From: Paraspadella gotoi
Taxonomy: Eukaryota; Chaetognatha
Assembly (NCBI GenBank): GCA_051294375.1
Contig: CM119266.1
Span: forward strand, 22,325,875 to 22,389,874
Direction: 5' to 3'
DNA length: 64,000 nt
In this document: piece after piece, positions 50,453 through 61,521 of the stretch
Layout: each line of letters begins with the position of its first letter
Numbering within the stretch: position 1 is the stretch's first letter
Notes under the pieces: generated by a model
What the model was told of the DNA's origin: nothing
Databases searched by the model: none
The model's input: the letters and a program-made list of their open reading frames with translations, nothing else
Program-made: the position numbers and the translations under genes

Positions 50453-52605
50453 AGAGAGAGAAGAGAGGAGAGAGAGAGAGAGAGAGAGGGACCGTCGGAA
50501 ATGCAAGGTGACAGGTGGGGAGGGAAAAGTCTGAGGATTGCTGGCAAAGGGTGGATGGGTGGGCTTTTCAGATAAGGAATTGGGTTTTGGGTGAGCGCGA
50601 CGTCGCTGGGTTTTTATTCTTTGGCCTTCGGTAATGATGTTTTTACAGTGAAAAAAAAACTTCGAGTTTCTAAGGCGTCACTTTCACGACGGAACTCGAT
50701 ACATATTTTCGAAATTCATCTTCTCTCTTCACGAGAATGACTCGATACATAATCTCTTCGGAGGGATGAGAGAGGGAGAGGGAGAGGGGGAGAGAGAGAG
50801 AGAGAGAGAGAGGAGAGGGAGAAAGAGCGATATTTTTACCCACGCACCAAAGTCGATACGCGGAAAATGAGAAAAAGAGAAAACTTGCTAAGCAGATGCA
50901 TCGCCGCCAAAGCAGATGCAACATTGTGCGGGATTCGAGAACCGATTTTTTCCACCTCCTTCCTTTCGCAATTCCATGAATGTTTAATGCTTCAATTTTC
51001 ATCCCGCAATTTTTTTTTTCTCTCTTCATCTTTTTTTTTTCGATTCATAAAAATCGAATTTTCCCGCGAAAATCCTTCCAAGGGAAATAAGAGGAGTAAA
51101 ATCCTGGCGTAAAATCCCTCGATTTTTTTTTTCTTTTCAACATAAAAAATTGATAAACTCTGTTTCATAAAAGGAATCCGTTGTCATGGGTTGAAATTTT
51201 TAATTAACCTTTCTATAATACTCCTATTAAAGTAGTTTTGGAATTTTAAAAATAAACAATTAAAAAGAATTTCACGGAAAAAGCTTTATATCGTGGTGAC
51301 AATTTTCGCCGTCTCTCTTTTTCGATTCTTTTTTGTCTTTCATTCTCTCCCGGTTTTACTCGTCTCTCGCTCTCTATCTCTTTGGTTGTTTGTAAATCCT
51401 GACACTTTGTTTGACGAGGTCACGTCGTCTCCAGATTTCCGCGAGATTCCAAATCGTTGTCATGTTGTCAAACTTTGATTCTTAAGAGCTCGGATTTGTT
51501 GCGCGTTAAAACCAAGATCTGTCACATAAAAAAAGGAGTTTTCGCCTGAACACACAAAACTCTGATGACAACAAAAAAAATTTGAAAACGAGGCAGTGTT
51601 GGTTAATATTGGAGGAAACATACAATGAGGATTATATTACATTCAATATGACTCGAAAATTCGAAATTCATGACTTTTCTCCATCGCTCGGAAATTAATT
51701 TGCAAGTTGAGTATCTATTATTTAATAAACAATTCGTTTCGTATTCAAAATCAAATCGGTTCTCATCGTTGGGACATTTTCACGCGTGATCTTTCTTCTT
51801 CTTTTTCAATTCTTTACTTTTCTTCTTTTTCTTCTTCTTCTCCTTCTGTTTCGTCGTCGTCGTCTTCGTCGCTAAGGACGCGTGTGACGCCGAGATTACG
51901 TCAATTCGCGCGAAAGGCGACGATCGCCGAACCGGCGCCGCTTCTGCCGACGCCGCTGCCGACGCCGCTGTCGACGCCGTCGCCGCCGCTGATCCCGTCA
52001 ACCGAAATAAAAAAAAGGGATGAATGTCAAGAAAAACCAGATGGAAGTGGGAAAAAAAATCGGAGGAGGTGGAAAAGTGGGTTTTCGGTGGTGGAATTTG
52101 GTGGTTGTGGTGGGGGAGGATAGGTAAAGATTGAAATTGAAAGGTTGTGAGTTTGGGTCGAATGGAAAGATGGATGTGGCGAAGTGGCTTTAAAAATTGG
52201 GTCCGTTGGTTGAGAGAGAGAAGGTAATCTTCACGCGAAACATTTAGAGATTCAGCGAGTGAGAGTGACTCGCTAAGTTTCTATTCGATTTCGAACTGCG
52301 TGAAAATTGGTTTTATTTCGTAATTATGACTGTAATTACTATTATTTGTTAAAAATAAAAACACATTAACGAAAAATTTTATTAGAAGTTGATTGGAAAA
52401 TAAATGAGGCCTCATTTGAAAAAGGGTCAAGAGCCTCGCGAAGAAATGCGGAAGTTTAAGGGGAAACATGAAGCGTTGAAGAACTCGGTCAGGGTGTCAA
52501 AGAATGTTTTAGTGTGCTGCTTGCTCCCTCCCTACGTGCGGTGAGAGAGAGAGAGAGTGAGAAGAGGAGAGAGAGAGAGAGAGAGAGAGGAGAGAGGAGG
52601 GAGAG

Positions 52606-52650
<45 letters not shown>

Positions 52651-53342
52651 CAAGGGTTGAAGAACGCGGTCAGGATGTCAATCGACGACTGAGGTAGAGT
52701 CAAAGGTGGGTGAGGGTGCTCATGGGATTGTGAAATGGTGAAGGGGTAAGGGGTAAGGGATGCGAGAAGAAGTAGAAGATAAAGTTTGAAAAAAAGTCGG
52801 TGAGGTTTTCACAATCGGGAGTGAATTGGAATCATGAATCGATGAGTCAAGTCAAGTGAAGGGTTCGCGGATTCGTAGAATAGGTTTAACATGGGGTTAA
52901 GTTTACGGCTCACGATGCTTCAACATGAGGGGTAAAGGGTCGCGAGTTCTTACTTTAATAAAAACTATTTTTGTCGCCGAAATATTGCTTACATTCATTA
53001 TCTATTTTTTTCTATTGAGTACAAGAATATATTTTCATAAATTCTTTAATCTTTTTTCTATATATTTCTTTATTAAAACTTTCGATTCTCTTTCATTTCT
53101 TTCTTTAATCTCTTCACTTGAATTCAAAATCTCAGGACGCGAAATCGAATCCCAGAGGCGATTGACTCCGCGATTCGTTCCATTGATTCGACCGACCGAC
53201 CGACCGACCGAGCGAACGACCAATTCTCACAACAGCTTTGTGAATGTGAATGCCAATTCTCTTCGGGCTAATTACCAGATGTCCAGCGAGGAAGGGGAGG
53301 AAGGAGATGAGAAGGGGGAAGAGACGAGGGGGAGAGAGAGAG

Positions 53343-53376
<34 letters not shown>

Positions 53377-53802
53377 GAGACGAGCAGGAGGAGAGAAGAG
53401 GAGAGGAGACAGAGAGAGACGAGAGAGAGAGTGAAGGAGAGAGAGCAGAGAGAGAGAGGAGAGAAGAGAAGAGAGGGAGGAGGATGAGCTAGGATGAAGA
53501 ACGTAGAGAGAGAGATGAGAGAGAGAAAAAGGGCCACTGAAAAAGTTTAGAGAGAAAAAGTCGGGATTGAGATGAAGCGGAATAAAACAAAGAGAGGAAA
53601 TAAGGATAATAGTGTTTTTGTTGTAATGAGCAAAAGGTGTCTAAATTTGGAAAAAAATGTGAACCTGTAACAAAGGATAAATAAAAGTAAGATAGAGATA
53701 ATTTAAACGAGCTACGAAATACGAAGGTTCTATTGCTCAGAAATGACACTTTGAATGGTGTTCAAATAAAAGTCGAAGCAACGACGAAGCTTCAAATCCA
53801 TT

Positions 53803-53853
<51 letters not shown>

Positions 53854-54001
53854 GTAGACGAGAGGAGAGAGAGAGAGAGAGAGGAAAAGAGTGTCCGTAT
53901 CCGGTTCGACCAGTTGCCGCCTACATCCTCTAATCCCATCTTCGATCATCTCTCCGGCTCTTTTTGATGTCAGAATCTCTCTCTCTTCTCTCTCTCTCTC
54001 T

Positions 54002-54073
<72 letters not shown>

Positions 54074-54756
54074 AGTGTCTTTTCCATGGTCAGGTATCGA
54101 CGGCCCGGCGGAAAAGGGAGGCGGGCTTTTTGAGAGTTTTCTCTCTATTCTTCGTCTCCTCTGCCCGCGGGGGGAATCGAATTCTTTTTAGTTTGGGGGG
54201 TGGGGTGGGGGTTGCAATGAGGGGAGGTTGGAGGGCGGAGGGCAAGTAGCGAGGGCGGCAATATGATCGGTGGTCGTCTCTCGCGGCGTCAATCGTCGTC
54301 CCTTTGCGGTCGATCGAGTTCGCGTTGGAGTCTGTCGGTCCTTCGGTCGTAGGTCTTGGCATTGACCGTTTACGAGGCTCGACTTCGCGGTAAAAAAGCT
54401 CCGTCCATCGATTTCCGCTTCGTAAAAAGGGTCATCGGAGATTTCCCATCGCAATGGGCTGGTCGGTGGTCACGACAGTCACGTGACAACGGACGAATTG
54501 CCTTCTGATGTTAGATGAAATTAGTACATATCTATACAAATTATAAATATGCAAAGAAATTGAGTTTATAATGTTTAAACTGTCTATTCAAGGCGCCTAA
54601 AAAAAATGTTAAAAATGATTTTAATTCAACGAATCAGGAAAATGATTTAAAAAAAAAAGGGGGAAAAGGAGAAGGAAAGGAAAGGCAAGGGAGATAGAAA
54701 AAGTGTCAGGGAGGATGGGGGAGGGAGGAGAGGGAGAAGAGGAGGAGAGAGACGAG

Positions 54757-54787
<31 letters not shown>

Positions 54788-54963
54788 GGAGAGAGGAGAG
54801 AAGAGAGAGAGAGAGAGAGAGAGAAAGGAATAAGAAGGCGGGGCGTGGATCAGTAAGAGCGCGGGCGAGGAAATTGAAACTAATTTTCTTGATTGACAAG
54901 CGGGAAAAACCTCCTCCTCCGAATCCAGATTGTCAAATCAATCGCTCTCTCTCTCTTCTCTCT

Positions 54964-54995
<32 letters not shown>

Positions 54996-55466
54996 CTCTC
55001 CTCTCTCTCTCTCTCTCTCTCTTCTATTTCACCACCTTCCCTTTCCATTCCAGCTTGATTTCCCCTGCCAGTTGCTCCTTGATTCACTTTTTTTTTAATT
55101 TCATTCCTTCTTATTTACTTTTTCACTTTTATGACTTTTTTAGTCATAAAAATTTTCAACCTCATATCATTTTGGTAATTTTTCTAGATTTCTAATATTT
55201 TTTGTCGCTTTTTACAATCATTTCAATTTTTTTTTCGTTTCTTCCTTTTGTTTAGATAGTTATTCTCATTTTCACTCGGTGATTTCAATTCTGTTAACCT
55301 TTGCCAAGTTAATTTCAACAATGCTTAAATTCACTTCACCCTCCTTTTCCCCTCTTCCCCTCTTCCCCTATCTCCCGTTTCACCATAGAAGAGACTTCAT
55401 TTCACTTTCACTTTCACTTTCACTCCTCCATTTTTTTTCTCTCTTCAGACGAGACCCACATTGGAA

Positions 55467-55497
<31 letters not shown>

Positions 55498-58400
55498 CGG
55501 CGGAAGCGTCGGTGGGGGAATGGGCGGTCCGCTCTTTCATCACGGGGTGGCACCAGGTCAGTTTTATTGACGATTTTTGAGTCTTATAAAATATATGTAT
55601 AATTTAATTCACTATACACTATACGATAACGTTGACAGAGGTTGAAAAGAAAAGAAGATTCTCAGATTTTTTCGGTGAACACGAAGTTGGATTTCCATAT
55701 AAAGAGATTTCCCTGGCGAGAGAAAATGCAAATAGGAAGATTAGGGATCTAGCGATTGTTAGCACGGACTTAGTTGATGTGGATTGGTTGCCATTAATGA
55801 TATAGAGCATTTTAGATTGGTTGAATCGATTTCATAGATTGGTAAGATTGGGCATATTGTCAATTTAAGTTGGGGTAAGTAAATAAATGTTGAACTATTG
55901 AGAACATCGACTTTGGCCGTAACAATAAAGGTTTTCTAGCGCAAATAGACATTACGAACTGATGATTGAGACGTCGAGGTTGTGAGCGCGTCAGACTCTT
56001 TTTTGGCATGAGACCAATTACAGTCAAGACATTCAAGACAGTCAAGACCATTGACAGTCAAGACGTGGATTCAATTTGAGATTCGAGTCGGGATTTTATC
56101 TCCAGATTCTCCGCCCAAAAATCAATCTGAGGAAAGAAAGCGGAAGAAAGAGCGGACAAGAAAGAGAACGCAGAGAAGCAAGATGAAAGATAGGGAAGAT
56201 TCTGAATAGTAAAATAATGATTCTATGAAAATAGTAGTGTCAACTATATTTCGAAAATAATCTAAACGACGACCAATATGTAAACATATGAAGTCCTTTA
56301 ATGTCATTTTGAAATGAACCATAAGTTACTCTGCGAACAGTGAAGAAGGCTGGACTAGGAAAAGAAGAGAGAGTAGAGTAAGATAGCAGGAATTGAGAAA
56401 TTAGGATGGGTTAGGATATAAAAAAATAAATTGATAAAAACCAAAAGAAAAAAGGAGATAACAGAAATTCCAACTGGTAAACACTTAAATATCTTTCGTT
56501 TTTATTTACTAAATTTTTAAAGAATGTGCTTTTTTTTTCAAGGTTTGGGTGGGAATCCTCCGAGGCGGCTGCGAACCGCCTACACCAACACGCAGTTGTT
56601 GGAACTGGAGAAAGAGTTCCACTTCAACAAGTATCTCTGTCGGCCACCGTCGTATTGAAATCGCGGCTTCCCTCGACCTCACCGAAAGACAGGTAGTTGG
56701 ATGAGACAAAAAATCGATTTGCATGTTTGCGCGATTTAAGATTTCGGCGCAAGTAGAGAAGAGGTCTTATGAAGTTGAAAAAAAAACAATAAATGAGTCT
56801 TAACTAAATAGATCATTTTGTTGACAAAATTTTTGTGACAGAATAATATTATAAAAGAAGCGGCAAGAATACTTAAAAATGATGATAGAAAATTTATTTT
56901 ATTTTAATTTATTTATATTAATGGAAAAGGTGCTCATTTAACGACGCTCACTTGGATATTTGTAGCACTAGGTCGAAGACCTGGCCGCTAACGATTAACG
57001 GAACTGTGGTCAATCTCGCCAATCCCCCCCTGTCTCTTCCAGGTGAAAGTCTGGTTCCAGAACCGTCGAATGAAGCACAAACGTCACAGCCTCCAATCGG
57101 GTCCCAACTCTAAGGGGGACTCGTCGGAGGCGCCGCTCTCGCCGCCGGGTCTCAAGACGTCGGCGTCGGTCACTTCCGGTTCCGACTCCGACTGCGGATC
57201 CCCGGCGCCCTCGTCGTCGGCGCGATCGTCGGAGAAGGACGGCGTCGTCGGCGTTCTCGGCGTCGGGGAAGCCTTCGGAATCCGCGAGGCGTTGGGGGAT
57301 CCGGAGGCGGAGGAGACTCGACGGGCCGATCGAGGCAAGATCGGCGCCGAAGATGCGACGTCTGCGACTTCGTCCGCGGGGCGCCGGTTGTCGTCATCCT
57401 CGTCGTCGTCGCCGAACCGGTTCGCCGAGATGGTCGGCGGCAGCGGCGTAGGCGGCAGCGGCGCCGGGACGCCGTTTCCGGCAGAATTCGACGCCCTGTA
57501 CGCGCGATGCGGGTCGGCGTCAACGGCGTCGTCGGATCCACGATTGGCGCCTGGTGGGGTCGGCACCGTAGCAACGTCGCCAGGAGCGGAACCCCGAATG
57601 ACTTTCGCGCCAAAATCGGCGGCGGCGAAGCTGCAGGCTGCGGCGGCAGCGGCTGCGGCCGCAGCTAGGTCCGCCGCGGCTTCCAGCGCCATGAAGTCGC
57701 CGATGGACGCCATGAAAACCACCTTTAATCAACCCGGCAACAACAACAACAACGGCCCCCATGGAGCCGCTACTCACCCAATGATGGACGACTCAGTTTT
57801 CATGGCGCCGCCGCCCAATAAACGACGTCTAGTATCGCAATCATGCGGAAATCCCATGAGCGACATGGCCAATCAGGTGGAGAGTCTGCAGCCGATGCAG
57901 ATGCAGCACGCTGCAGGCATACAGGGACTGAGCGGAGTCTGCGGACAAGAGATGATGCAGCAACACATGCCAGGGCAGCAGATGATGCAGCAGACGGACA
58001 TACCTCTTCCATCCATCAACCAACAGTTTCAGGGCATGTATTCCAACAAGATGAATTTTCATCCGGGTTATCATCAGCAGCAACAGCAACTGCAACAACA
58101 ACAACAGCAGCACGCTATGATGAACGGAGTCTCATCAGCATCTACCTACCACCACGGCGTCAACCAACTCTCTCCGCAAAACATGCAACATTCACAGCAA
58201 CAGCAGCAAATGCAGCAGCACTCGAATCAACAGTACTTTTGCTCTGGATCTGGAGGCGTTGGCGGAATGTCGCCGCCGACCGGCGCTCAATATCCAGTCT
58301 CAATGGAAGGCGGCGCCATATTTCCGACCATGCCGTCGCCTAGGTGCGCCGCCAACTTCCCGCGGACGACGCCGCCTCCTCAGCAGCAGATGGCGGGTTA

Positions 58401-59391
58401 CGGCGCCGGCATGAACGCGGTCAATGATCCCATGACGATGCATCACGCCGCCGCTATGGGCGATGCCGCTCCGCAGGAGTGCATGGACTTGCTGCAGAAT
58501 CAATCGATGAACGCTCATCAAATGCAACAACTCCAACAGCAACAACAACAACAACAACACATGCAACAGTTTAGCGTCCACGGCGGCTACAGCGATCAAC
58601 AACAATTCGTCGACGTTTCGCAGACGATGATCGTCAACGGAATGTCCGTCCACGGTAACGATCCCGCGTTCAACGGCGTCGGAAACCATGGAAACGTCCT
58701 CGGCGGCTGCGGCCCTGCCGGGGCGACCGGCGGCGGCGCGTCCATGCATTATCCCGCCTCGGTTCCATCTCACAATTCCGAATATGCAAACTGTTTCGGC
58801 GGGACGACCTCGAATTTAAACAAGGGAGTTGTGGGAGGAGGAGGAGTAGGAGGAGGAAGAGGAGGAGAACGCGTAACGGGTGGAGAAGGAGGAGGAGGAA
58901 GAGGAGAAGCATCAGTGGCGGGAGAGAGAACTCAAATGAATTCCTTCAACTCGGCCTTGTGTTGTTCTCCTTCGATGAGCTGCTTCTCTCCCGACGCAGC
59001 GGCGCCGCATCCGGGTCAACACGACACGGCGGCGCAGCATGGCGCCGCTTCCGGTCATGCTCCGCCGACATCTTCCGGCGTAGACCCTTCGCAGGCCTCG
59101 TCTTCGTCGTCTTCTTCGTCTTCCTCTTCCTCCTCGTCCTCCTGCAGCCTGTCGTCGATGGGCTACGGACTCAATCAGCAGCAGATGCAACACCCCCAAC
59201 AGTTACAACAACAACAACCACAGCAGCAGCAGCAAGTTTCGTCGACGGACAACTCTGGGTCTTTTTCCCTCTCGGTGACGGGATGCATCGACTCTTCGAA
59301 TAACAACATATCCTCCACCTCCGTCGCCTCCACGGATCTCAGCAGCATCTTGTCCGATTTCCACAGCGAAGAGTTTTTTGATTACTACTGA
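46315..59391 (+). CDS. pb: proboscipedia/Hox2 homeobox gene, eight coding exons
   Basis: A Hox paralogue-group-2 transcription factor: a nuclear DNA-binding protein for anterior segment (in insects, mouthpart) identity. Joined exons: 46315-46420, 46798-46897, 47509-47575, 47701-48238, 48648-48872, 55449-55556, 56543-56692, 57043-59391. All seven junctions have GT/AG and matching phases. With one extra base removed the product is about 1213 residues. YPWM (Pbx/Exd-binding) is at 318-321 in the group-2 form YPWMKEKK. The homeodomain is at about 388-447 ([12 protein letters not shown]..., Gln50, Asn51), split after residue 44 as in insect pb. The tail is unusually long and Ala/Gln/Ser/Gly-rich. 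The start is the first ATG after a stop at 46249. The usual FINSQPS-like N-terminal motif was not seen, so an upstream exon may be missing. Confidence 0.93.
46798..46897 (+). CDS. pb: pb exon 2
   Basis: Acceptor TTTCTTTCTAACAG, donor GG|GTGATT. The frame continues from exon 1 as [18 protein letters not shown]... and is Ser-rich. It ends in phase 2. Confidence 0.75.
47100..47325. repeat. (GA)n and (GATA)n microsatellites in pb intron 2
   Basis: GA tracts at 47139-47222 and 47296-47324 surround a (GATA)n run (47224-47298). They cause spurious Ser/Leu/Tyr/Ile-rich minus-strand frames. Confidence 0.95.
47509..47575 (+). CDS. pb: pb exon 3
   Basis: T-rich acceptor ...TATTTCAG, donor ATG|GTAAGA. 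It encodes [22 protein letters not shown] after the split Gly codon and ends in phase 0. Both junction phases fit its neighbours. Confidence 0.8.
47701..48238 (+). CDS. pb: pb exon 4, Ala/Gly/Arg-rich
   Basis: Acceptor CCCTCCTCAG, donor CAGC|GTGAGT (phase 1). Residues 92-270. It begins Pro/Ala/Ser-rich, then has a [15 protein letters not shown] Gly/Arg patch (about 167-190), a stretch with [10 protein letters not shown], and a nine-Ala run (about 258-266) coded by almost pure GCC repeats. High GC sets it apart from the surrounding AT-rich introns. Confidence 0.82.
48239..48647 (+). other. pb intron 4
   Basis: AT-rich, with a short (TA)n run near 48568-48588; ends ATTTCTTCCTCTCAG. No other feature was seen. 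Confidence 0.75.
48648..48872 (+). CDS. pb: pb exon 5, YPWM exon
   Basis: Acceptor TTCTTCCTCTCAG, donor TGCG|GTAAGT (phase 1). Residues 271-345. [11 protein letters not shown] lies near the middle, with TAT of YPWM at 48788. This motif contacts the Extradenticle/Pbx cofactor in Hox proteins, and the following Lys-Glu-Lys-Lys is the form found in pb/Hox2. Confidence 0.95.
48873..55448 (+). other. pb intron 5 (6.6 kb), many GA/TC microsatellites
   Basis: Holds GA tracts at 49263-49313, 50393-50488, 50766-50820, 52540-52647, 53334-53475, 53805-53885 and 54725-54825; TC tracts at 53973-54070 and 54944-55023; (CCGA)n at 53184-53210; a GTCACGTGAC E-box at 54478-54487; and GAC/GCC-rich sequence at 51850-51990 that opens a Ser/Thr/Pro frame. 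Between these it is AT-rich. No further exon is convincing. Large introns between YPWM and homeobox exons often carry Hox regulatory elements, but none is identified here. Confidence 0.8.
54478..54487. promoter_or_regulatory. Palindromic E-box GTCACGTGAC in pb intron
   Basis: The same ten-base palindrome as at 4457, 13790, 20518 and 26112, here in unrelated surroundings. Confidence 0.3.
55449..55556 (+). CDS. pb: pb exon 6, Gly-rich linker
   Basis: Acceptor CTCTCTTCAG, donor CCAG|GTCAGT (phase 1). It encodes [15 protein letters not shown]... then [12 protein letters not shown] (residues 346-381), the linker between YPWM and the homeodomain. Drosophila pb has a tiny alternatively spliced exon in this position; whether this exon is optional cannot be told. 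Confidence 0.85.
55557..56542 (+). other. pb intron 6
   Basis: AT-rich, with a local AGTCAAGAC repeat (56021-56064). It ends in a T-run and CAAG. Nothing else was seen. Confidence 0.8.
56543..56692 (+). CDS. pb: pb exon 7, homeobox 5' part, with one-base frameshift
   Basis: Encodes [18 protein letters not shown] through homeodomain residue 44 (Gln of LTERQ). As written, the frame hits TGA at 56656-56658 because one extra C lies at 56647 or 56648 (CGGCCACCGTCGTATT, expected CGGCCACGTCGTATT). After skipping it, [13 protein letters not shown] reads to the donor CAG|GTAGTT in phase 0. The perfect homeodomain on both sides argues for a sequencing error, not a dead gene. Confidence 0.95.
56693..57042 (+). 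other. pb intron 7, inside the homeobox
   Basis: A 350-base AT-rich intron between homeodomain codons 44 and 45, ending CTGTCTCTTCCAG. Introns at this position are known in insect lab, pb and Abd-B. Confidence 0.93.
57043..59391 (+). CDS. pb: pb exon 8, recognition helix and long low-complexity tail
   Basis: Starts [15 protein letters not shown] (homeodomain 45-59), then about 765 residues of tail: Ser/Asp/Gly-rich, a poly-Ala patch (about 625-645), NNNNN, poly-Gln runs (about 776-788, 816-825 and 930-938), a Gly/Arg/Glu patch coded by GGA repeats (about 1027-1056), a run of about 16 Ser (1117-1132) and a Gln/Pro stretch (about 1145-1162). It ends with ...HSEEFFDYY and TGA. The Gln and Ser runs use mixed codons, which suggests selection on the protein rather than recent slippage alone. 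Such tails often act in transcriptional regulation. Confidence 0.95.
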   Translation: MKVWFQNRRMKHKRHSLQSGPNSKGDSSEAPLSPPGLKTSASVTSGSDSDCGSPAPSSSARSSEKDGVVGVLGVGEAFGIREALGDPEAEETRRADRGKIGAEDATSATSSAGRRLSSSSSSSPNRFAEMVGGSGVGGSGAGTPFPAEFDALYARCGSASTASSDPRLAPGGVGTVATSPGAEPRMTFAPKSAAAKLQAAAAAAAAAARSAAASSAMKSPMDAMKTTFNQPGNNNNNGPHGAATHPMMDDSVFMAPPPNKRRLVSQSCGNPMSDMANQVESLQPMQMQHAAGIQGLSGVCGQEMMQQHMPGQQMMQQTDIPLPSINQQFQGMYSNKMNFHPGYHQQQQQLQQQQQQHAMMNGVSSASTYHHGVNQLSPQNMQHSQQQQQMQQHSNQQYFCSGSGGVGGMSPPTGAQYPVSMEGGAIFPTMPSPRCAANFPRTTPPPQQQMAGYGAGMNAVNDPMTMHHAAAMGDAAPQECMDLLQNQSMNAHQMQQLQQQQQQQQHMQQFSVHGGYSDQQQFVDVSQTMIVNGMSVHGNDPAFNGVGNHGNVLGGCGPAGATGGGASMHYPASVPSHNSEYANCFGGTTSNLNKGVVGGGGVGGGRGGERVTGGEGGGGRGEASVAGERTQMNSFNSALCCSPSMSCFSPDAAAPHPGQHDTAAQHGAASGHAPPTSSGVDPSQASSSSSSSSSSSSSSSCSLSSMGYGLNQQQMQHPQQLQQQQPQQQQQVSSTDNSGSFSLSVTGCIDSSNNNISSTSVASTDLSSILSDFHSEEFFDYY

Positions 59392-60045
59392 CGATGTAGC
59401 AGAATAATTTCTGATGATGATGATGATGCTGAGAGAATCCGAGTATTAAGTTATTCAGTCGCAGAGCGGACTTTGTGTTGAACGAACAGTTGACTGAAGA
59501 CTAGAAAGATTCAGTCGTTGCTTATGATTTGTCGAAATCGGAAATGGCTGATTTGTCGTCGCTCGGACTCTTTATTAAAGCGGCACCCCCGTTTCGTTTC
59601 CCCCGCTCCCCAACACGCCCGCTCTCCACCCTTTTTTTTCCCCTACTTCATAGTTCATACCCATTATTTCCTTTGTATCTCCAGTTTCTTTCTTTTTATC
59701 CTCATCCGCTTTTTGTTTCTATTTTTTTTTCTTTTGTTCGTACGATCGAATTTTCGAACCCGATTGAATTTCCACCCGCTCAAACTAGTATTTATTTTAA
59801 CTTATTTTCGAATTATTTATTGGTTCCGCGTCGCACTAGTCTTTTATTTTTTTCCCCTTTTGAACGAAAGAGGGAAAACCATTTTCACGCACTGACGGAG
59901 AAACGATATATATTATCATTGTATCACGAAAATGATTATTTATTACTGCATTTCGCTGATAATTTATTCAAAGTTGTTTTATTGACTATTAATTTGATGT
60001 CATGATGATTGATTAAAAAATAAAGATTCACGAAAAGAAACAGTT
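59392..60045 (+). other. pb 3' UTR (probable)
   Basis: Starts with a (GAT)n run, is otherwise T-rich, and ends with AATAAA at 60019-60024, about 630 bases after the stop. Extent is inferred from the signal only. Confidence 0.6.
60019..60024 (+). terminator. Poly(A) signal AATAAA for pb
   Basis: The canonical hexamer in A-rich sequence, followed by T-rich sequence (TTATTTTTATTGTTTTTGAG) that suits a downstream element. Confidence 0.5.
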
Positions 60046-61521
60046 ATTTTTATTGTTTTTGAGCTGATTCGGTTAAAGTTATATCAGAAATCAAAGGTAA
60101 AAACAAAAACATAAAAAGAAAGAATGGAAGAAAGCCAAAAAATTTAAGAAAAGATCGTGGCAAAAATGAAAAGACAGAAAGATATAAAAGAAAGAAAGAA
60201 AGAGATTTTCCTAAAAAAAAAAAAAAAGATTAAAAAACTAATATTCAACGAAAGACAAAAAAATCAATAAAAACCAAATAAAAAAGGTAAACAAATAAAA
60301 GAGGTTCCATCCCACGTGCTTCTCCCAGCTTCACGCCGCGACGCGCACGCCGTCGTAAAATGAGAGGGAAGAGACCGGGACGTAAAACGGTCCAACTGCG
60401 TCCCAACGATTCCATCCCGATTCCATCCCGCGGAATTTATGCCCTTTTATGGTCATCGGTTCCGGACGTCGCTTCCCTTTGGTTCCACGAGGAGTCACAA
60501 TTACGACCCGAGAAAGAACCGCGGTGACGATTCGAGGGTCGTGATGACGATAAAGGTTCTCGTTTTAGACGTTAGTTTAAAATCATTTTGATAACAATAT
60601 ATTTTAAAAAAGATTATAAAATATCTTTTTTTCAAATAAAAATAAGCCAATGAATAAATATTATTTTAAGTTTTTTGACTTATTTTTATTTTCTGATTTT
60701 AAGTTTTTTAATTAATAAATTTTAATATTACTTTTGTAAGTTATTAAAATCCACTTTTTTTAAAAAAATGGCCCTGATAGTAAGCAAACCAACAATAATT
60801 TATCTTTAGAATTCTAACATTCGTTCTCTCAGTAACAAAATTTTGCACGACTTCTTGTTACACAAGTTTTGGAACACTTTTTGACGCCACGATTTGACTG
60901 AAGTTGAGCCCTTTTATTGTTTGTGGTGAATTCACGTGAACAGTTGGGAGGAATTGAAGGCTAAACAAATCACGTGACTTAGTTCTCTATTCATAGAATT
61001 GAATTGACTGAAGCGACGATTTGTATTATGTTCTAAAAGACGACAGATTATTAAATATTAACTATTAAATATTTTATTTAAAAAAACCCAACAAACAAAA
61101 ACAAAAAAACAAACAAAAAAAAACAGGAATTTCAAAAATCCAAAGAGATGGAGATTATAGAGATTATAATAATTTCGTCATCGTCAGTAAGGTTTTGTTA
61201 ACTAAAATTATAGTATTTATAAAAATAGTAATAAAAAAACCCAAAAATAGCCGATTGAAGATTTATTTTCGATTAATACGAAGTGATTCAACGAAACTTG
61301 ACTTTTTTAACAAATCAAATGAAAAAGACTCGCACAGGAAAGAAAATTAGGATTTCAAGCAATGAGCATTGAGCAATGCTCAAAGACCATAAGTAGACGT
61401 CAGTGTGAAATGATAATTTAGATAACAATCAGGGGATGTAGATTCCGGAATGAAAATGAAGATTAACATGAGGATCATTGTCAAAAATTATTTGATAATG
61501 ATGGATGTGACTGACTACGTA
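60046..61521. other. Intergenic region between convergent genes
   Basis: A-rich at 60090-60300, a GC-richer patch with CACGTG (60314-60319) at 60305-60550, then AT-rich. No gene was seen. Confidence 0.6.

Noticed and set aside
51707-52123. Ser/Thr/Pro frame with [16 protein letters not shown] in pb intron 5
   Set aside because: GC-richer and tempting as an exon, but no acceptor/donor pair fits pb phases, and joining YPWM exon 5 straight to exon 6 already works.
53250-53492. Arg/Glu-rich frame [16 protein letters not shown]...
   Set aside because: Mostly (GA)n repeat; no homologue recognised and no splice support.
57084-57722. Minus-strand frame of 212 codons opposite pb exon 8
   Set aside because: A shadow of the GC-rich coding strand, which carries the homeodomain and agrees with the splice phases.
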